The position numbers were made by a program, and so were the translations under genes. Positions 34,830 through 46,800 of a DNA stretch of 64,000 bases are shown piece after piece. How positions within the stretch are numbered: the stretch's first letter is position 1; the number at the start of each line of letters is the position of its first letter. Below the pieces are notes generated by a model, which saw only the letters and a program-made list of their open reading frames with translations, was not told the DNA's origin and searched no databases. Origin of the DNA: Aselliscus stoliczkanus. Taxonomy: Eukaryota; Chordata; Mammalia; Chiroptera; Hipposideridae. The DNA is taken from contig CM066732.1 of the NCBI GenBank assembly GCA_033961575.1, positions 55,932,001 to 55,996,000 on the forward strand, read 5' to 3'.

Positions 34830-35480
34830 CGACCCTCTGTGATGGGCTCTTTCAGGCAGTTAGGGTAGATAACATTACAGACACTGGTAATTAAAACAAC
34901 ACTAATTTTGTCTCTGTGGCCACGCTTTGTCGTTAGGAGCCATCTATCATGGGCTTCACGCGTCACACAATGAGGGGACGTTTGTCTGGGCACATTGTGC
35001 TTCGTCCACGCTTTTACCCGTCACCGGGAGTACCTGCACGCCCAGGCACTTTGAAAGACATCGTGCTTTCATTTCTGCTCTATCGCTCTGATTGATAAAG
35101 CATTTTGCATGCCTAGTCAAAACACTCTGCAATCTTTTCACCACATATATCCATGGGGGAAAAGACAATGTTAATCTCCTCCCTTTTAGAAAGAAAACAG
35201 CAACAAGAAGAACAAAGAATTCTCTTCTGGATTGGAAGAGCAAGAAAAATCAAATAGATGTGCCTTCTCTGTAGCACGGAAAAGCCCAAGGGAGGGCATG
35301 ACGTCAGCACGCACACTACAAAGCCTCTCCTTTAAGACGGCACAGGTCTTTGACTAATTGTTGATTCTTTCCCATGCATCCATTCGTCTGGCATATGGAC
35401 ACTCAATTTCACTTCACCTTTTATTACAAGCCCTACAGTGACGTAAGGACTGATAGCAAGTCAAATGTTTTTATATTTTG
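34830..35480. promoter_or_regulatory. Candidate conserved non-coding element
   Basis: Repeat-free, AT-rich segment with GGTAATTAAAACAAC, CTGATTGATAAAGC, TTTTGCATGCCTAG and TGACTAATTGTTGATTC. Homeodomain and SOX-like cores (ATTGTT) recur. Composition-based call. Confidence 0.4.
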
Positions 35481-36276
35481 GTAATTAAAAAAAGATCTAT
35501 TCCACAGGCCCTTCTAGGAAATCGGGGCAGCAGAAATGCCATGCCTGCTTTAGCTCGGTTGTAATAGATTGAGGGGACCTGTGACAGTGCAGGTCAGGGA
35601 TCTTTAACAAGTGACACAAACAAGAGGAGCGGCAGACAGGACCATTTAACTTCAGACTCCACCAGCAGCCGAAGTGCGGGCTCCCCCCCGCAAGCCCATC
35701 TGGGAGCTGCGGGCCCTCTTCATTTCTCAGTGGAAAAGCCAACCTTCACGACTCCAGGCGCCTCGACTGCATTTTTATCAAGCGTCTAAGAGGTGGGAGC
35801 TGTTGGAAGTCTTTTCTCTCCTCCCAGATGATCACAGCCCTTTTCCCTGTAGCTGCAGACGGACATGCACTTTCAAATATTACCTAGGACCCCAGCCTCC
35901 ACCCAGTTGCCCTCTCGGGGAAGGTATCATGCCTGCAGCCACGGATGACATGGAGGTAGCTTCAACGTTACGCAGGCAGGAGTCCTACATCAAAGCTATT
36001 TGCAAAGTGACACAGCTAGTTAATAAAAAGTACGTTTTTATTATGGTCCTCAGAATTTGCATTCTTCAGAAAGCACGTGTCTTTTTTAATGTTGTCACAG
36101 AACTGTTGGGGTAACTGACCATTAGTGATATCTGCAAGGGAAAGACGCCTAGATGTGCTTCACACCAGCTTAATAAATCCAAGTGCTTCTGACAATAAAA
36201 GTAATCTGATAATTTAAGTAAGTTCACATTAGCACATGTCTCCTAGCAGCTGCTGTGAGGAGTCTGCGTTGTTATG
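35481..36276. other. Unique sequence, no gene recognised
   Basis: A 146-codon plus frame (35674-36114) has no recognisable domain. 36110-36230 is AT-rich and repeat-free. Confidence 0.35.
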
Positions 36277-36299
36277 CAAAAAAAAAAAAAAAAAAAAAA
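36277..36299 (+). repeat. Poly-A tract
   Basis: About 23 A residues. No retroposon body is recognisable upstream, so it is listed as a simple repeat. Confidence 0.8.
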
Positions 36300-37011
36300 G
36301 CCAAGACAACGTGAGTTTATCTGTTGTTCTTAGCTGCATTTCTAGCCCTGGTTCCACTGAAAGCAATGGGAAAGGAAAGCTTACTGACTTTCTGCAAACT
36401 ACAAAGGTTAACTCTATTCATCATGGCGGATCGGATGCTAAGTGCTTTCTGTCTGTCCATATATTTCAAAGATTTAGAAGGCACCTGGTGGCGTTCTCGG
36501 GGTGAAGATGGGCAGGTTCGTCTTTGGCTTGTGCAGGTTTCTCTTTATATTGCTGGTACTTTTTAAGTCCTTTTCGGACTATCGAGTTTTGTTATCAAGG
36601 TTATTTGTCAATGATATTAAAAAGCCAGTGCTTTTTTTTCCTTCTGAGGACCTTTCATGAGTCTTTTAAGGTAAGAGACAGGGTTTGAAGATGCTGTTAA
36701 CCCTTTGAGGAGAAGCAGCTCGACAGTTGCAAAGGTATGGCTCTAGTTCTCACCACCTTGCTGTGATAACCCGTGCCTCTCCCGATACTAACAAAGCCCC
36801 CCCAAGGCATTTTTCAGAGACTGCTGGAAGCAAGTAAAAGGTGAACGCAGAGGAAACGCACGTGAAAGGAGCCAGGTGGCTTGGTTGTTCAATCTTAACC
36901 CTTAAAGCAACAGCTTCCAAGTTCAGAGCCCAAACGCTGCAGATGCCTGGCCGGTCGTGGGGGGAGAGGGAGTTGGGGAGCTGAGGACTGAAGGCAGTAG
37001 GTCCTCCAGCA
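36300..37011. other. Unique sequence before the minisatellite
   Basis: AT-rich to 36700, then mixed. The long minus-strand frames that enter from the minisatellite end in this stretch; they are repeat artefacts. Confidence 0.4.
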
Positions 37012-37750
37012 CCTGCCCCACCTGCCCACCTGCCCACCTGCCCACCTGCCCCACCTGCCCACCTGCCCCACCTGCCCACCTGCCCACCTGCCCACCAGCC
37101 CCACCTGCCCCACCTGCCCACCTGCCCACCTGCCCACCTGCCCACCTGCCCCACCTGCCCACCTGCCCACCTGCCCACCTGCCCACCTGCCCCACCTGCC
37201 CACCAGCCCACCTGCCCACCTGCCCACCTGCCCACCTGCCCCCCTGCCCACCTGCCCCACCTGCCCACCTGCCCACCTGCCCACCAGCCCACCTGCCCCA
37301 CCAGCCCACCTGCCCACCTGCCCCACCTGCCCACCTGCCCCACCTGCCCCACCTGCCCACCTGCCCACCGGCCCACCAGCCCACGAGCCCCACCAGCCCT
37401 ACCAGCCCACCTGACCCACAAGCCCACCCGCCCCACCGGCCCACCGGCCCACCAGCCCCCCCAGCCCCCCTGCCCACCTGCCCACCGGCCCCACCTGCCC
37501 ACCGGCCCACCTGCCCCACCTGCCCACCTGCCCACCTGCCCACCTGCCCCACCTGCCCACCTGCCCCACCTGCCCCACCTGCCCCCCTGCCCCACCTGCC
37601 CACCAGCCCCACCAGCTCACCTGCCCACCTGCCCACCTGCCCCACCCGCCCCCCAGCCCACCTGCCCACCCGCCCACCAGCCCCACCTGCCCACCCGCCC
37701 CACCTGCCCCACCTGCCCACCTGCCCACCTGCCCCACCTGCCCACCAGCC
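37012..37750. repeat. E-box minisatellite: CCCACCTG / CCCCACCTG array
   Basis: About 740 bp of tandem 8- and 9-bp units, CCCACCTG and CCCCACCTG, with variants CCCACCAG, CCCACCGG and CCCCCCTG. The variants cluster at about 37370-37500, so the array is most heterogeneous in its right-centre part. Each main unit contains the E-box CACCTG (CAGGTG on the other strand), giving several dozen copies. The minus strand is a run of GGG/GGGG separated by CAGGT, fitting the G-quadruplex pattern continuously. All six frames are open over 130-285 codons (Pro/Thr/Cys-rich on plus, Trp/Ala/Gly/Val-rich on minus). No one frame is favoured, so these are not genes. Confidence 0.97.
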
Positions 37751-37914
37751 AGCCCCGCACCCAGCAACCCTTCACTTTCTAACTCATTTACATGCATTTA
37801 CTTTGTTGCCTTAAAAGGTTGTTGTAATGTGTGTTAAAACACACAGTGCAATTTTATCTCCATAATATCACAAAAGAAATATTATGTTAGGAAAAAAAAA
37901 AAGGAGGAAAATGC
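37751..37914. other. AT-rich spacer
   Basis: Short AT-rich stretch with ACATTTACATGCATTTAC and an A11 run at 37892-37902. Nothing further supported. Confidence 0.4.
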
Positions 37915-38250
37915 TGCGGAGTCTGCCGCTGAGCTCTCCGCTAAGCGCTGCTCAAAGGCGCCACCCAAAGGCGAGGGGCGGCGCGGCAGGCGGCGGCCCT
38001 GCCGCAGAGCGAGGGGCTGACAGCGCCCCAAGTTGACGGAGGCTTTTGATTGAAGTGACTGATTGCCTCAGCTGCACCTGTGGAAACGGATGACAGTGCT
38101 GTCTAAACCATTCATTAGGATGGGGACTTCACGCCGATGGGTGCTGGGCTCATCAATTTGCTAGACATGTGTTGTAGATAATATGACAAAGCACTGTTTT
38201 CAAATGAACATTTCTTTGACCTAATTTTATCGAAATCATGCAAAAGAATG
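37915..38250. promoter_or_regulatory. Candidate conserved element, CpG-rich then AT-rich
   Basis: 37915-38040 is CpG-rich (GGCGAGGGGCGGCGCGGC) and passes into TTTTGATTGAAGTGACTGATTG, GCAGCTGCACCTGTGG-like E-box text and ATTCATTAGG. GCTCAAAGGCG and CTTTTGATTG are TCF/LEF-like. There are no transposons. Could be a small promoter or enhancer; no transcript evidence is visible. Confidence 0.35.
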
Positions 38251-40720
38251 AAAGAATATTTGCGCCCAAACTCTGGAAACAGCTGCAGCTGAGTCCCTGC
38301 CCCTCCTTCTCTCTTCCTCTCTCTCTTTCTCGCTCTCTCATTCTTTTTTTTGTCTTTCAACTTTCAAATAAATTTTAGTGAAACATAGTTGAAATATATC
38401 TGCTGGTTTGGTTTAAAATATTTGTTGGATGACAAAGAACTTATTTTTACCTATTGTGAACAATATTACTCCCTGCCAGATGTAGAAAAATTATTTTAAG
38501 GTTTTTCAAGCCCAAAATTTGCTAAATTGAACACAAGTGGAAAACAGATTTTTTGAATACGAGTCGTAACATCATCTTCACAGGCCCCTTGGGAGGAACT
38601 GCCTGTGACTGGGCCCTGAAAGGAGGTGAAATCCTTTTAAAATATTGACTCTTCTGGTCAAAAACAGGTAAAACCAGGGGGAAAATAGCATTGACGCATT
38701 TTATATACGACTCCTGATTTGCTGTTGCTGTTCGTGTATCGAAATGCTATTAATATTGAATGAAGCTTTTCCTGAGTGTCCGCAAAGCAGGGTGGCTGAG
38801 AAGGGGTGAGAGGGCTGTGTCTGCACCCGGCTCTGCCCCGCCGGCCCCGGGGGACGCTCTGCATGCCGACTCCCTGCTAACCCCCTCCTGCCGCTGACAT
38901 GGCGCTGAGGCCTGAGTTGTCAGCAAAGGGTTACAGTTTTAGGAAAGAATCCGAAATCCTTGCTGTGAAAGTAGATCTTACTTCTACAACCAGGACCCTC
39001 TGCCTAGTGCTTGGAACCCCCCCAGAAAAACAAAATGAATATTTATTAACGTAAGAAGAAGCCAGCGCAGGTCGGCCCCGGGCGTACCAATCTGCCAGGA
39101 TGCGTCCAGATCTGTTGCCTGGCATTTCACAGAAGTCTATTTTTATAAATTCTCATGCATTTAGGTTTTACTATCAGTAAGGTAATTTCTGAGTAGACAT
39201 CTTGGGGCTTTTTCTTTTTTCCTTTATTTTCCATAAAGAATCCTTGCAAATACCTGAGGTGCTAATGTTAACCCCCGCACCTGGATAGAGAGACACAGCA
39301 GGTGTGAACGGCAAGGCTAATAGGCGTGAGTTTTGCCAGCATTTTCTTACTGCTCCAGCAGCTGCTTGGAGCCAGGAAACGTAATCCAGACACATTCCAA
39401 CAGGCCCTTTAAAGATGCTGTGGCCAAGCTGCCACACACACCAAATTACCAAGTAGAGATGTAAAACCCCTAAGTACAGGACAACCCAGGCTGTCCTCTA
39501 ATTGCTGTGCTTTGTTTTCTAATGGGGAAAATGAGCAAAACAAATAAAAGCAGCACATGCCTGTATTTCAGTAAATCATACGACATTACAGCCAGATCTG
39601 GAAAGCCTGCAGCTCTGGTCACCCCTCACGAATCAGACCCAGTGTCTTCTTCAAATTAGGGGCAATCGTTTAAAACAAATCTGTGGTTTATCACGGGTGG
39701 CCTTCCCCCCAAGACTCCGAGGCCACAAAACCTCTGAGGACGAAGTTAAGGAACCTACCTTGTCCCACCTAGAGCTCGTAGACCCAGCTTTGTGTCCCTT
39801 TGCCCTGCCCACACCCTCTTCTTCTGTAGCTGGACACCCTCCTGGGCCGTGAAGAGACAGCCTCTGTCCTCACCGGGGTGTCAGATGCTGACCCAGCCTT
39901 CGCTTCCTCTTAGTTCCATGAAAGAAAGCCAGCTCTAAGGCTTGGGGGTTCCCAGTGGGACCAAGTCCAGCCGGCGCCTGACCTTCCTCGGGTGATGCCC
40001 ATGTCAGCAAAGGCCTCTGGCTGCGGCCCTCGTCACGCCGCCCGACCCCAGCCCCGGGGTCCGAGCCACGCCCCAGAGCAGCGCTTAGGTGGGATGCTTC
40101 CCAGACAATGCAGGAAAATCAGGCCGTGCATCCAGTTTCAGCAGGCCGGGTCTCCTTGACACTGGAAGGTCTGTAGCACCTGCTCCCAGGCACGTCCAGC
40201 TCCGGCCGGCACGGCCCAGGTCCGGGAGGCCCGTGAAGCTGTCCGAGGGCCAGGTGCGCAGTCACACTGAGCAGACGACACACAGAGGCTTGATGAGGGG
40301 CAACAGGCAGCTAGCCTTAACAACCTGACCCACCCCGCCTGCTTCTAGGAAAGGAAATGGCAGAGAAGTGGAAGGGTGCAGGCGGGGGCCTAGGCCAACG
40401 GCCCCTCGGAACTCAGCCGCAGCCCGCGCTGCTGCTCCAGCCGCCTCCCACGCCCGGTGGGACCCAGCAGCGATGCTGCCTTACCACCGGCCCCCCAAGG
40501 CAGGGGCGGAGGGGCAGCTCACCATCAATCTGCCTGTCCAGCTACTGACTCTGTGCTGGAGACATGGAGGGCTGGGCACAGACCCTGTCCTCCAGGGGCC
40601 TGTGACCAAAACCAGGACCTTTGAGCTACATCCCAACAGAGGGGATGGCCTTGCACGGAGCATCCGCCCTCTTGCAGCCCCTCCCCCTATGCCAGACAAG
40701 TGTAGAGTTAGCAGGACACC
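38251..40720. other. Unique sequence, no gene recognised
   Basis: Repeat-poor. 38310-38350 is a CT-rich tract (CTTCCTCTCTCTCTTTCTCG). 39130-39600 is AT-rich and repeat-free and may include conserved non-coding DNA. 39700-40600 is GC-rich with frames on both strands lacking domains. Confidence 0.35.
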
Positions 40721-40721
40721 A

Positions 40722-40925
40722 CCTGGGTGTGTGCACGTGCACACCCACATGCACACACATACACATGCGCATACATGCACACACATACGTGTGCACACAT
40801 GCACACATACATGTACACTCGCAGACACACAGTTACATGTGCATACACACACGTTCACACACATGCACAAACACCCACACGCATACATGCATGCATGTCA
40901 GCATGTGCACATGCACATCTTACCA
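40722..40925. repeat. Alternating purine-pyrimidine CA/TG/CATG tract
   Basis: About 200 bp of degenerate (CA)n mixed with ATGCAC, ACATGC and ACGTGC. It includes the 16-bp perfect palindrome GTGTGCACGTGCACAC at 40729-40744. Long alternating purine-pyrimidine runs favour left-handed Z-DNA. Frames through it (His/Thr/Cys or Cys/Val/Met-rich) are artefacts. Confidence 0.85.
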
Positions 40926-41999
40926 CCACTGGGAGGGAAAGGACGAATAAGGCACGGGGAACAAAAGCATTGTGAGGCCTCAGCAGGTGCCAATTTCAGA
41001 GTCAACAGCGTCTCTAAAGGCCGAGGAATGCCCTCCTATCTGAGGCGTGTGTGGATCCAACTCCCACGCCGGCTGTCACCCAGTGTAAGGGAGCTGCGCG
41101 CGGGACCCCCTGTGGTCCTGCCGGATGGCTGGGAGATCGTGTCCTCAGAAGCATGGCTGTGTCTGGGCTGAAAGAACACGGTCCCAGTGGACAGTGTGAA
41201 GATGTCACCTCTGAGCAATGCGGCCGACACTCCTTAACCCGGTTGTCACTTCTAACAAACCCCCGCAGGCCACCGACAGAGGGGGCAGGGCAGACCGCAG
41301 CATGGGCCCCCCCCCCCGACCCCAAACAGGCCCCGATGTTCCATAAACACATGTGGTATCAGGGCCAGGGTCTGCGCCACCTGAAGACACAGGCGGTCAG
41401 CCCTGACGGGTCGCTCTGCATGGACGTGGGGACCCTATGTTCCCAGCAACCCAGACGTTCCAATGAAGCCAGAAAGCCAGACAATTCTTAAATGTTAGCA
41501 CCAACTCTTCTTTCTTCTAAATGATCTGAGGACTGGGCAGAACATGACTGCGTGTCAATTGGGCCCCAGACGCCCATTCCTCCAGGGACCCAGAGGCTCA
41601 CAGGAACCCTTTAATTCCTCTGCTCCCCCAAGCCAGCTGTCGCCCCAAAAAACAGACAGCACTAACAAGCTGCCATGCAGGCCACTGTGCTCTCAGGCGG
41701 TGGGAGAGCAGGGGAAGCTGGGTGACACGGGCTCTTCTGTGGGACCAGGTTGTTTGGCAGAGTTCAAAAGCTTTCCTCTGAGCATGTGCATGGGGGGCGC
41801 TTCCGGGAAGAGCCCCGGCATTCGTGCAGAGCTGCCAGGGAAGGTCCGGTGGGGGATGGCTGCCAGCTCAGTACCACGCTCACAGCCTCTGGGAGAAGGA
41901 GTCCGGGGGCCACCCGAGGCAGCCCGTCTCTGCCCCCGTTTCACCAAGGAGAACAGCCGTCGAGGGAGTGTGTGAGCTGGTGACTTAAATTTTAGCTTT
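40926..41999. other. GC-rich unique sequence with a C11 run, no gene recognised
   Basis: C11 at 41307-41317. Frames on both strands, no domain. Confidence 0.4.
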
Positions 42000-42720
42000 C
42001 GTCAACATTCACTCCTGTGGGGTTGTTCTTCTTATATAGTCTAGATTACTATGATATATATAATAATTATACACTATTTGCAAAAACATACGTAAATATA
42101 AACATAGTAGGTATATATTTACATATCTGTATTCATTTTGCAGATTAAATATATTTTTTATGTGTCTTCTCTTTCCTTGCTAAGATCCCCAGATTGAACC
42201 TGATGCAATAGTTAAAATATCACATTTCTCCAAATGGGCTTTTCTGTACAGCAATGTGGTCGCCAGGCCCAGTGGAAATCAAATTGCTCCCTCTGACTCC
42301 AGTGGGGGCAGCAGGGACTCCAGGTGCCCCCACTCGGGGCTGCCACCCACGCACCTACCAATTCTTCACAAAAGGGGGACACCGAACAAATTATTTTTCT
42401 ATTCTCTGTGTGTAACTGCACACATCCAGGCGTGTTTGCATCTCGTGTATTTAAAAATCCTACTTAAGGATGCAAAGGTCCATTCAGTGTCATTAAAACA
42501 AATGAGTATAACCCTTTGGTCATCTAGGTGAAAGCATTTTGTTGGGTTTTTTCAAATTGCTATTGCTATATATAAATGTAACATATAGCAATAACCATAG
42601 AAAGATACTGTGCCCTTGTGTATGGATAATTAAAATAAGAACATCTCTGGACTAAATTAAAATGTGTAGAAACCAAATCCTTATAGCATGCATGAAATTA
42701 CAGAAACTACAAGTGAGCCG
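42000..42720. other. AT-rich island with a perfect stem-loop
   Basis: Strongly AT-rich and repeat-free: TACTATGATATATATAATAA, AAATATAAACATAGTAGG, ATTAAATATATTTTTTATG. A perfect 11-bp stem (TATTGCTATAT at 42561-42571, ATATAGCAATA at 42583-42593) encloses an 11-base loop. It could be conserved non-coding DNA or a decayed AT-rich repeat. I see nothing that decides this. Confidence 0.4.
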
Positions 42721-43630
42721 CGAGCCCGGGGACAAAGCCTTTCTCTCATCACTCTGAGAGCCTCTCCCCTGATCAGCGTTACATGGCGCTTTTTATGTCA
42801 CTAAAGATCTCAGCCCCCTTTCACTGCTCTCCCTGTGTGTGTGCTCGCTGGGAACAGCAGCAAGACGAGCCAACACGTCAAGTGCTTTTGGCGACACGAT
42901 TCCTACAAATTGTGAACTAAAAACCTGAACAGGATAGATGGACGTAAATTATGTCTTCATGAATAAAGAAAAAAAATGCATGTTTTCCAGGATCAGAAAA
43001 TCAAAACCCACCAGTCACAAGCTCTGAAGGACGAGGCCGGAGAGCCTCCCTTGACCCATGACGCGCCCTCTGCCCAACCCCCACGCAGGCTCCTCTGATG
43101 CCCTTTTCTCCTCTGTACTTTGAGCGTAAGAACTGTTATTACCCATAACTTTTTATTTAAAGGAATCGTGCAGCTGGGAAAATGAATGAATTTAATTATC
43201 AATGCAGTGTGAAAAAAATCATTAGAGCAAGGGGCTGGAACGCCACATATTAAAAATAAACAAAGGCTATTAAAAAACAGCTCCAAAAAAGAATGTCGGT
43301 TTTTTTTCAATTCTTAAAAGGTAAATACCAAAAAGAAAACCATATGTAAACATCCATAGTTACAGAAGAAATTACTCTTTAAGAAAATGTTAAATGACTG
43401 ACTGGGTCATTTAACTGTGAGCCTATACTTTACGTGGCAGCATAGGGAGGTCATTTGATTGCAGTGAAAAATGAGGATTCACACACGTTCTCGGAGGTTC
43501 ACCTTCAGAAGACAGACTTCTCAGTAAAAACCTTATTTAATGGTGGGCACACAGGATGAAGCGAACCGGACGGTGCTTTTGCCCTCACCTCTTGAAAGAC
43601 AATGAAACCATGTCTTTTAAGCAAATTCTT
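42721..43630. other. Unique sequence with a CTCF-like core
   Basis: At 43063-43075 the minus strand reads GGGCAGAGGGCGC, near the CTCF core. 42880-43010 and 43130-43300 are AT-rich and repeat-free. No gene. Confidence 0.3.
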
Positions 43631-43811
43631 TTTAAACATTTTGTTTTAATTGGGGAACAGTGTGTTTTTTCCAGGACCTATCAGCTCCAAGTCAGGTAGT
43701 TGTTTCTATCTAGTTGTGGAGGGCGCAGCTCTGTGGCCCATGTGGGGATCGAACCGGCAACCTTGGTGTTACGAGCCTGCGCTCTAACCACCTGAGCTAA
43801 CCGGCTGCCCC
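43631..43811 (-). mobile_element. Bat VES/Rhin-1 type SINE
   Basis: Read on the minus strand from 43811, the head is GGGGCAGCCGGTTAGCTCAG (A box TTAGCTCAGGTGGTTAGAGC) and then GGTTGCCGGTTCGATCCCC (B box). The body is CACATGGGCCACAGAGCTGC / GCCCTCCACAACTAGATAG and the tail GGTCCTGGAAAAAACACAC / TGTTCCCCAATTAAAA. This order of modules is specific to bat tRNA-derived SINEs and is the strongest clue to the organism. Imperfect flanking AAGCAAATTCT (43619) and AAGCAAAATTTT (43817) may be the target-site duplication. Confidence 0.9.
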
Positions 43812-43828
43812 AAAGAAAGCAAAATTTT

Positions 43829-46800
43829 AAAAGCCACTCCCTCACCACCGTGAGGTTTCTTATCAAGGACACTACAGCCCACACGAGCACAGCATCCCAA
43901 AGCTCCCCTGAGAGTAAGTGTCGCGCTGGGGTGAGAAGGGGCTTCTCATCTCATCTCCTGGGCCAGGCCCTTGTGGGCTCCCCTCCTTCGCAGGCAGCTC
44001 TCTGAGGCCCCTGGGAGGGTCGCTACCCAGGCTCCAGAGGTCACTGACACTGCAGAGGGGACGTCCCAGCACCGACAGGAGGAAGGAGTGAGGCAGGCGG
44101 GCCATGCAGCCAGGAGAAGCAGCACAGGCCCCCACCTACCAATGCCATCAGGGGAGCCCTGGGTGGCCGCCGCTGGGAAAGGTGTCACCTGTCCCTCCCG
44201 TGCCGAACAGGTAGCCCTAAGCTGTTGTTCAGAAACCACAGTTGCTATCTTTAGCAAACCTGTGGAGGAGGAGGGTCAGGGCGCTGCGCCTGGATAAAGC
44301 CAGAGCGATCTGAATACATTGCTGCGGTTACGTTTAGTCATTGAGCACCAGGCCGGGGCAGCGAATTTCAATGACGCCCAAAATACTGAGGCTCGGGCTG
44401 CCACCTCGTCAGAGCACTCCTCCCGAGTGGGAGGGCGGCCCGGGACCCGGCCTCAAGGTTGTCCCCGTGGGGCCAGGCCCGGCCTCTGAAGGGGCCGCCA
44501 AGATGGAGTGCTGAACACCTGGAGTGGAGGGCGAAGCCCTGTGGGTCACTTCCGGACCTGAGCCAGCCAGCGAGTCCTTCAAGGAGCAGCCAAAATCTGT
44601 CCCCTAAGTTACCGGGGGTCCCAAGGTGGCTGCAGTCGGACTGCGGGGTCCCAGCTGCTCCCCCCAGCTCTGCCTCTCCCTCTCCTCACACCCAACCTAT
44701 GCTTCGCCCAGCCAGTGACGCCCAGACAAACCAGAACGCTGACATGAACAGAGGGACTAACAGGCCACCAGTAACCCCCAGGCCCGTCAGAGCGAAAAGT
44801 GTCAAGAGCAGGAAGGACTGATCAGAGAAGGCAGTGAGGGTTGGAGAAAGATGAGGGACAAGAGACTAGAGGCCACAGAGACGCCCCCACCCCCGGAAGC
44901 TTCCCGGGCCCTTGAACTGAGAGGCGTGGGGTGTGGCTTTCGGCAGCATTTCCAGGGCCCAGTGACTAAACCCGTGAGAGTCAGAGGACAAAAGAGCGAC
45001 TCAACAGCCAGCCAGTGAGCCACAGGCTCCCAAAACCTCCCAGGAGCCAACGTCTGGACATGAGGTCAGGAGGGCACAGCTGCACCTCAGAAAAGAAGGC
45101 TTGACAACACGGCGACCCTCTGTGAGGGCTCTTCCCTGAGCCCCTTTTCTGACCCCGCCAGCAGCCATGACATACTGGGCAGAGCTGGAGGCGGAAGGCC
45201 CCACGAGGCCCCAGGCTGACCCGGCCAGTGACGGACCACATCCGGCCCAGTCTGCCCCCAGGTCCCGCCAGGCGAGCCCAGAGGTGCTATGGCCTTGCAG
45301 GCACAGGGGGAAAGTCACGAGCCTCTGGATGAAAGGAAACACACAGGCTGGCCCAGCACCCCCCAGAGAGAACGGAATGAGCGAAACCAGGAGCCAGCCG
45401 CCCTCTCCGCTCTCTGGCTGCAACGCGCCCTGGACTTCTGTGACGAGCTGGCGGCAAAGCTGCTGGGGTGGATGGACATCTGCCCTTTCTGCTGCCCGGC
45501 CGCTGTCCTCCTACTGGAAACAGCGTCCCGTCTGCCCTGAGGAACCGCCCTCCCCCACGCTCAGCCTATGTGGCCGTGGCGGAGTGGAAGCCACCCCAGC
45601 TCCAGGGATGGGCAAGTGGCCCAGGGCAAGGCGATGTGGACACCACACCCCACGGCCACTGCGACTGGCTTGGTGGCCTGGGACCACATGGAGCTGGCCT
45701 GACTCAGTGACAGGCCTTTGCGTAGGAAGAGAACCTTGTCCCTGGAACCCCTGAGAGGACAGACCACGCCTGGCATGGCTGGCAGCCATGCCACCACCAC
45801 AAAGTGAGACAGAAGGCGCCACAGCTGGGTCCTGTGGGCAGCGTGCCCCTGGATCCCGCCACGCCTGAAGCCTCTGAGACTCTCGGTTACATGAGCCTCC
45901 GGTTTGACAAGCCCTTGAGGCCTGGGGTCCCCTGGAAGAGTCTGGACCAAGGTCGCTGCTCACCGATGGCTGACAGACACGTATGGCCCCTGAGGGCGCA
46001 GGGACGATGGTGGGCAGAAGGCTCTGCTCACCCTGGTCCCCAAAACGAAGGCCCTGCTGGCCCAGCTGCACGAGGGAGACGCCGTGGCTGCGGAACCCGC
46101 CAGCCGGGAAGGAGCCCAGCTTTGAACTGCTCTAGAGCGATGGTCCCTCTGCTGCCTTCTTTACCAATCACTTCCACAGCCACCAAAGACACGTGTCCTG
46201 CCGGAATGCCACCAGCGCCCCTGCGCATCCACCTACGGACAGGAAGGAACGGTGCCGAGGCCCCGGGGAGGCGCTGCCAGCACGCAGGATGAAGCGGACG
46301 GGTCGCAAACCTCCCCTCAGCGGGGAAACACTATTTAGCCAGTAACTCAAGTTGGGGATGAATAAGCAGTTCATTTTGAATAATGAACCAAAAAGCAGTG
46401 CCAGTTAGCAAATGTGTGGCCCATTCTTGCCTGTGACAGCCTCGGCTGTGGCACTGTGACTCAGAGGGTCCCCGCCCCTGGTCAGTGGGCAGCAGGATGG
46501 CCAGCGGGAGAGACCCCGGTTCTCCGATGGCTGGCTCGGCACAGGGACGATGATGCCCAGCTCTGCGCTCTCCAGACAGGACCGAGCCTCATTTGTCGGT
46601 TCCTCCTCGTCTGTGCACTGGGCCCTGTCACTGGGCCGCCCATGGCCAGGACCTTATAGGGAGCAAGCCCCCGCCCATCGTGACATGACTCCAGAAAATG
46701 AGGAATCACGGAGGATGTGCTGTCCAGACTCAGGCGTCCAGGCCGGTGGAAGGGGGTTCGCTTGGAGCCCAGTCGTAGCTGACTCCACCTACGTGGAAGA

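Noticed and set aside
36750..37814. Long open frames of 265-285 codons on both strands over the CCCACCTG array
   Set aside because: All frames are open because the 8-9 bp unit lacks stops; no unique domain, start context or codon bias distinguishes one.
40368..41171. 267-codon frame with His/Thr/Cys-rich middle
   Set aside because: The middle is translated CA/TG repeat; flanks show no domain.
44498..44506. YY1-like CCAAGATGG as a possible L1 5' end
   Set aside because: No L1 5' UTR sequence follows it.
45167..46292. Cluster of 160-195 codon frames on both strands
   Set aside because: Mutually shadowing frames without motifs.
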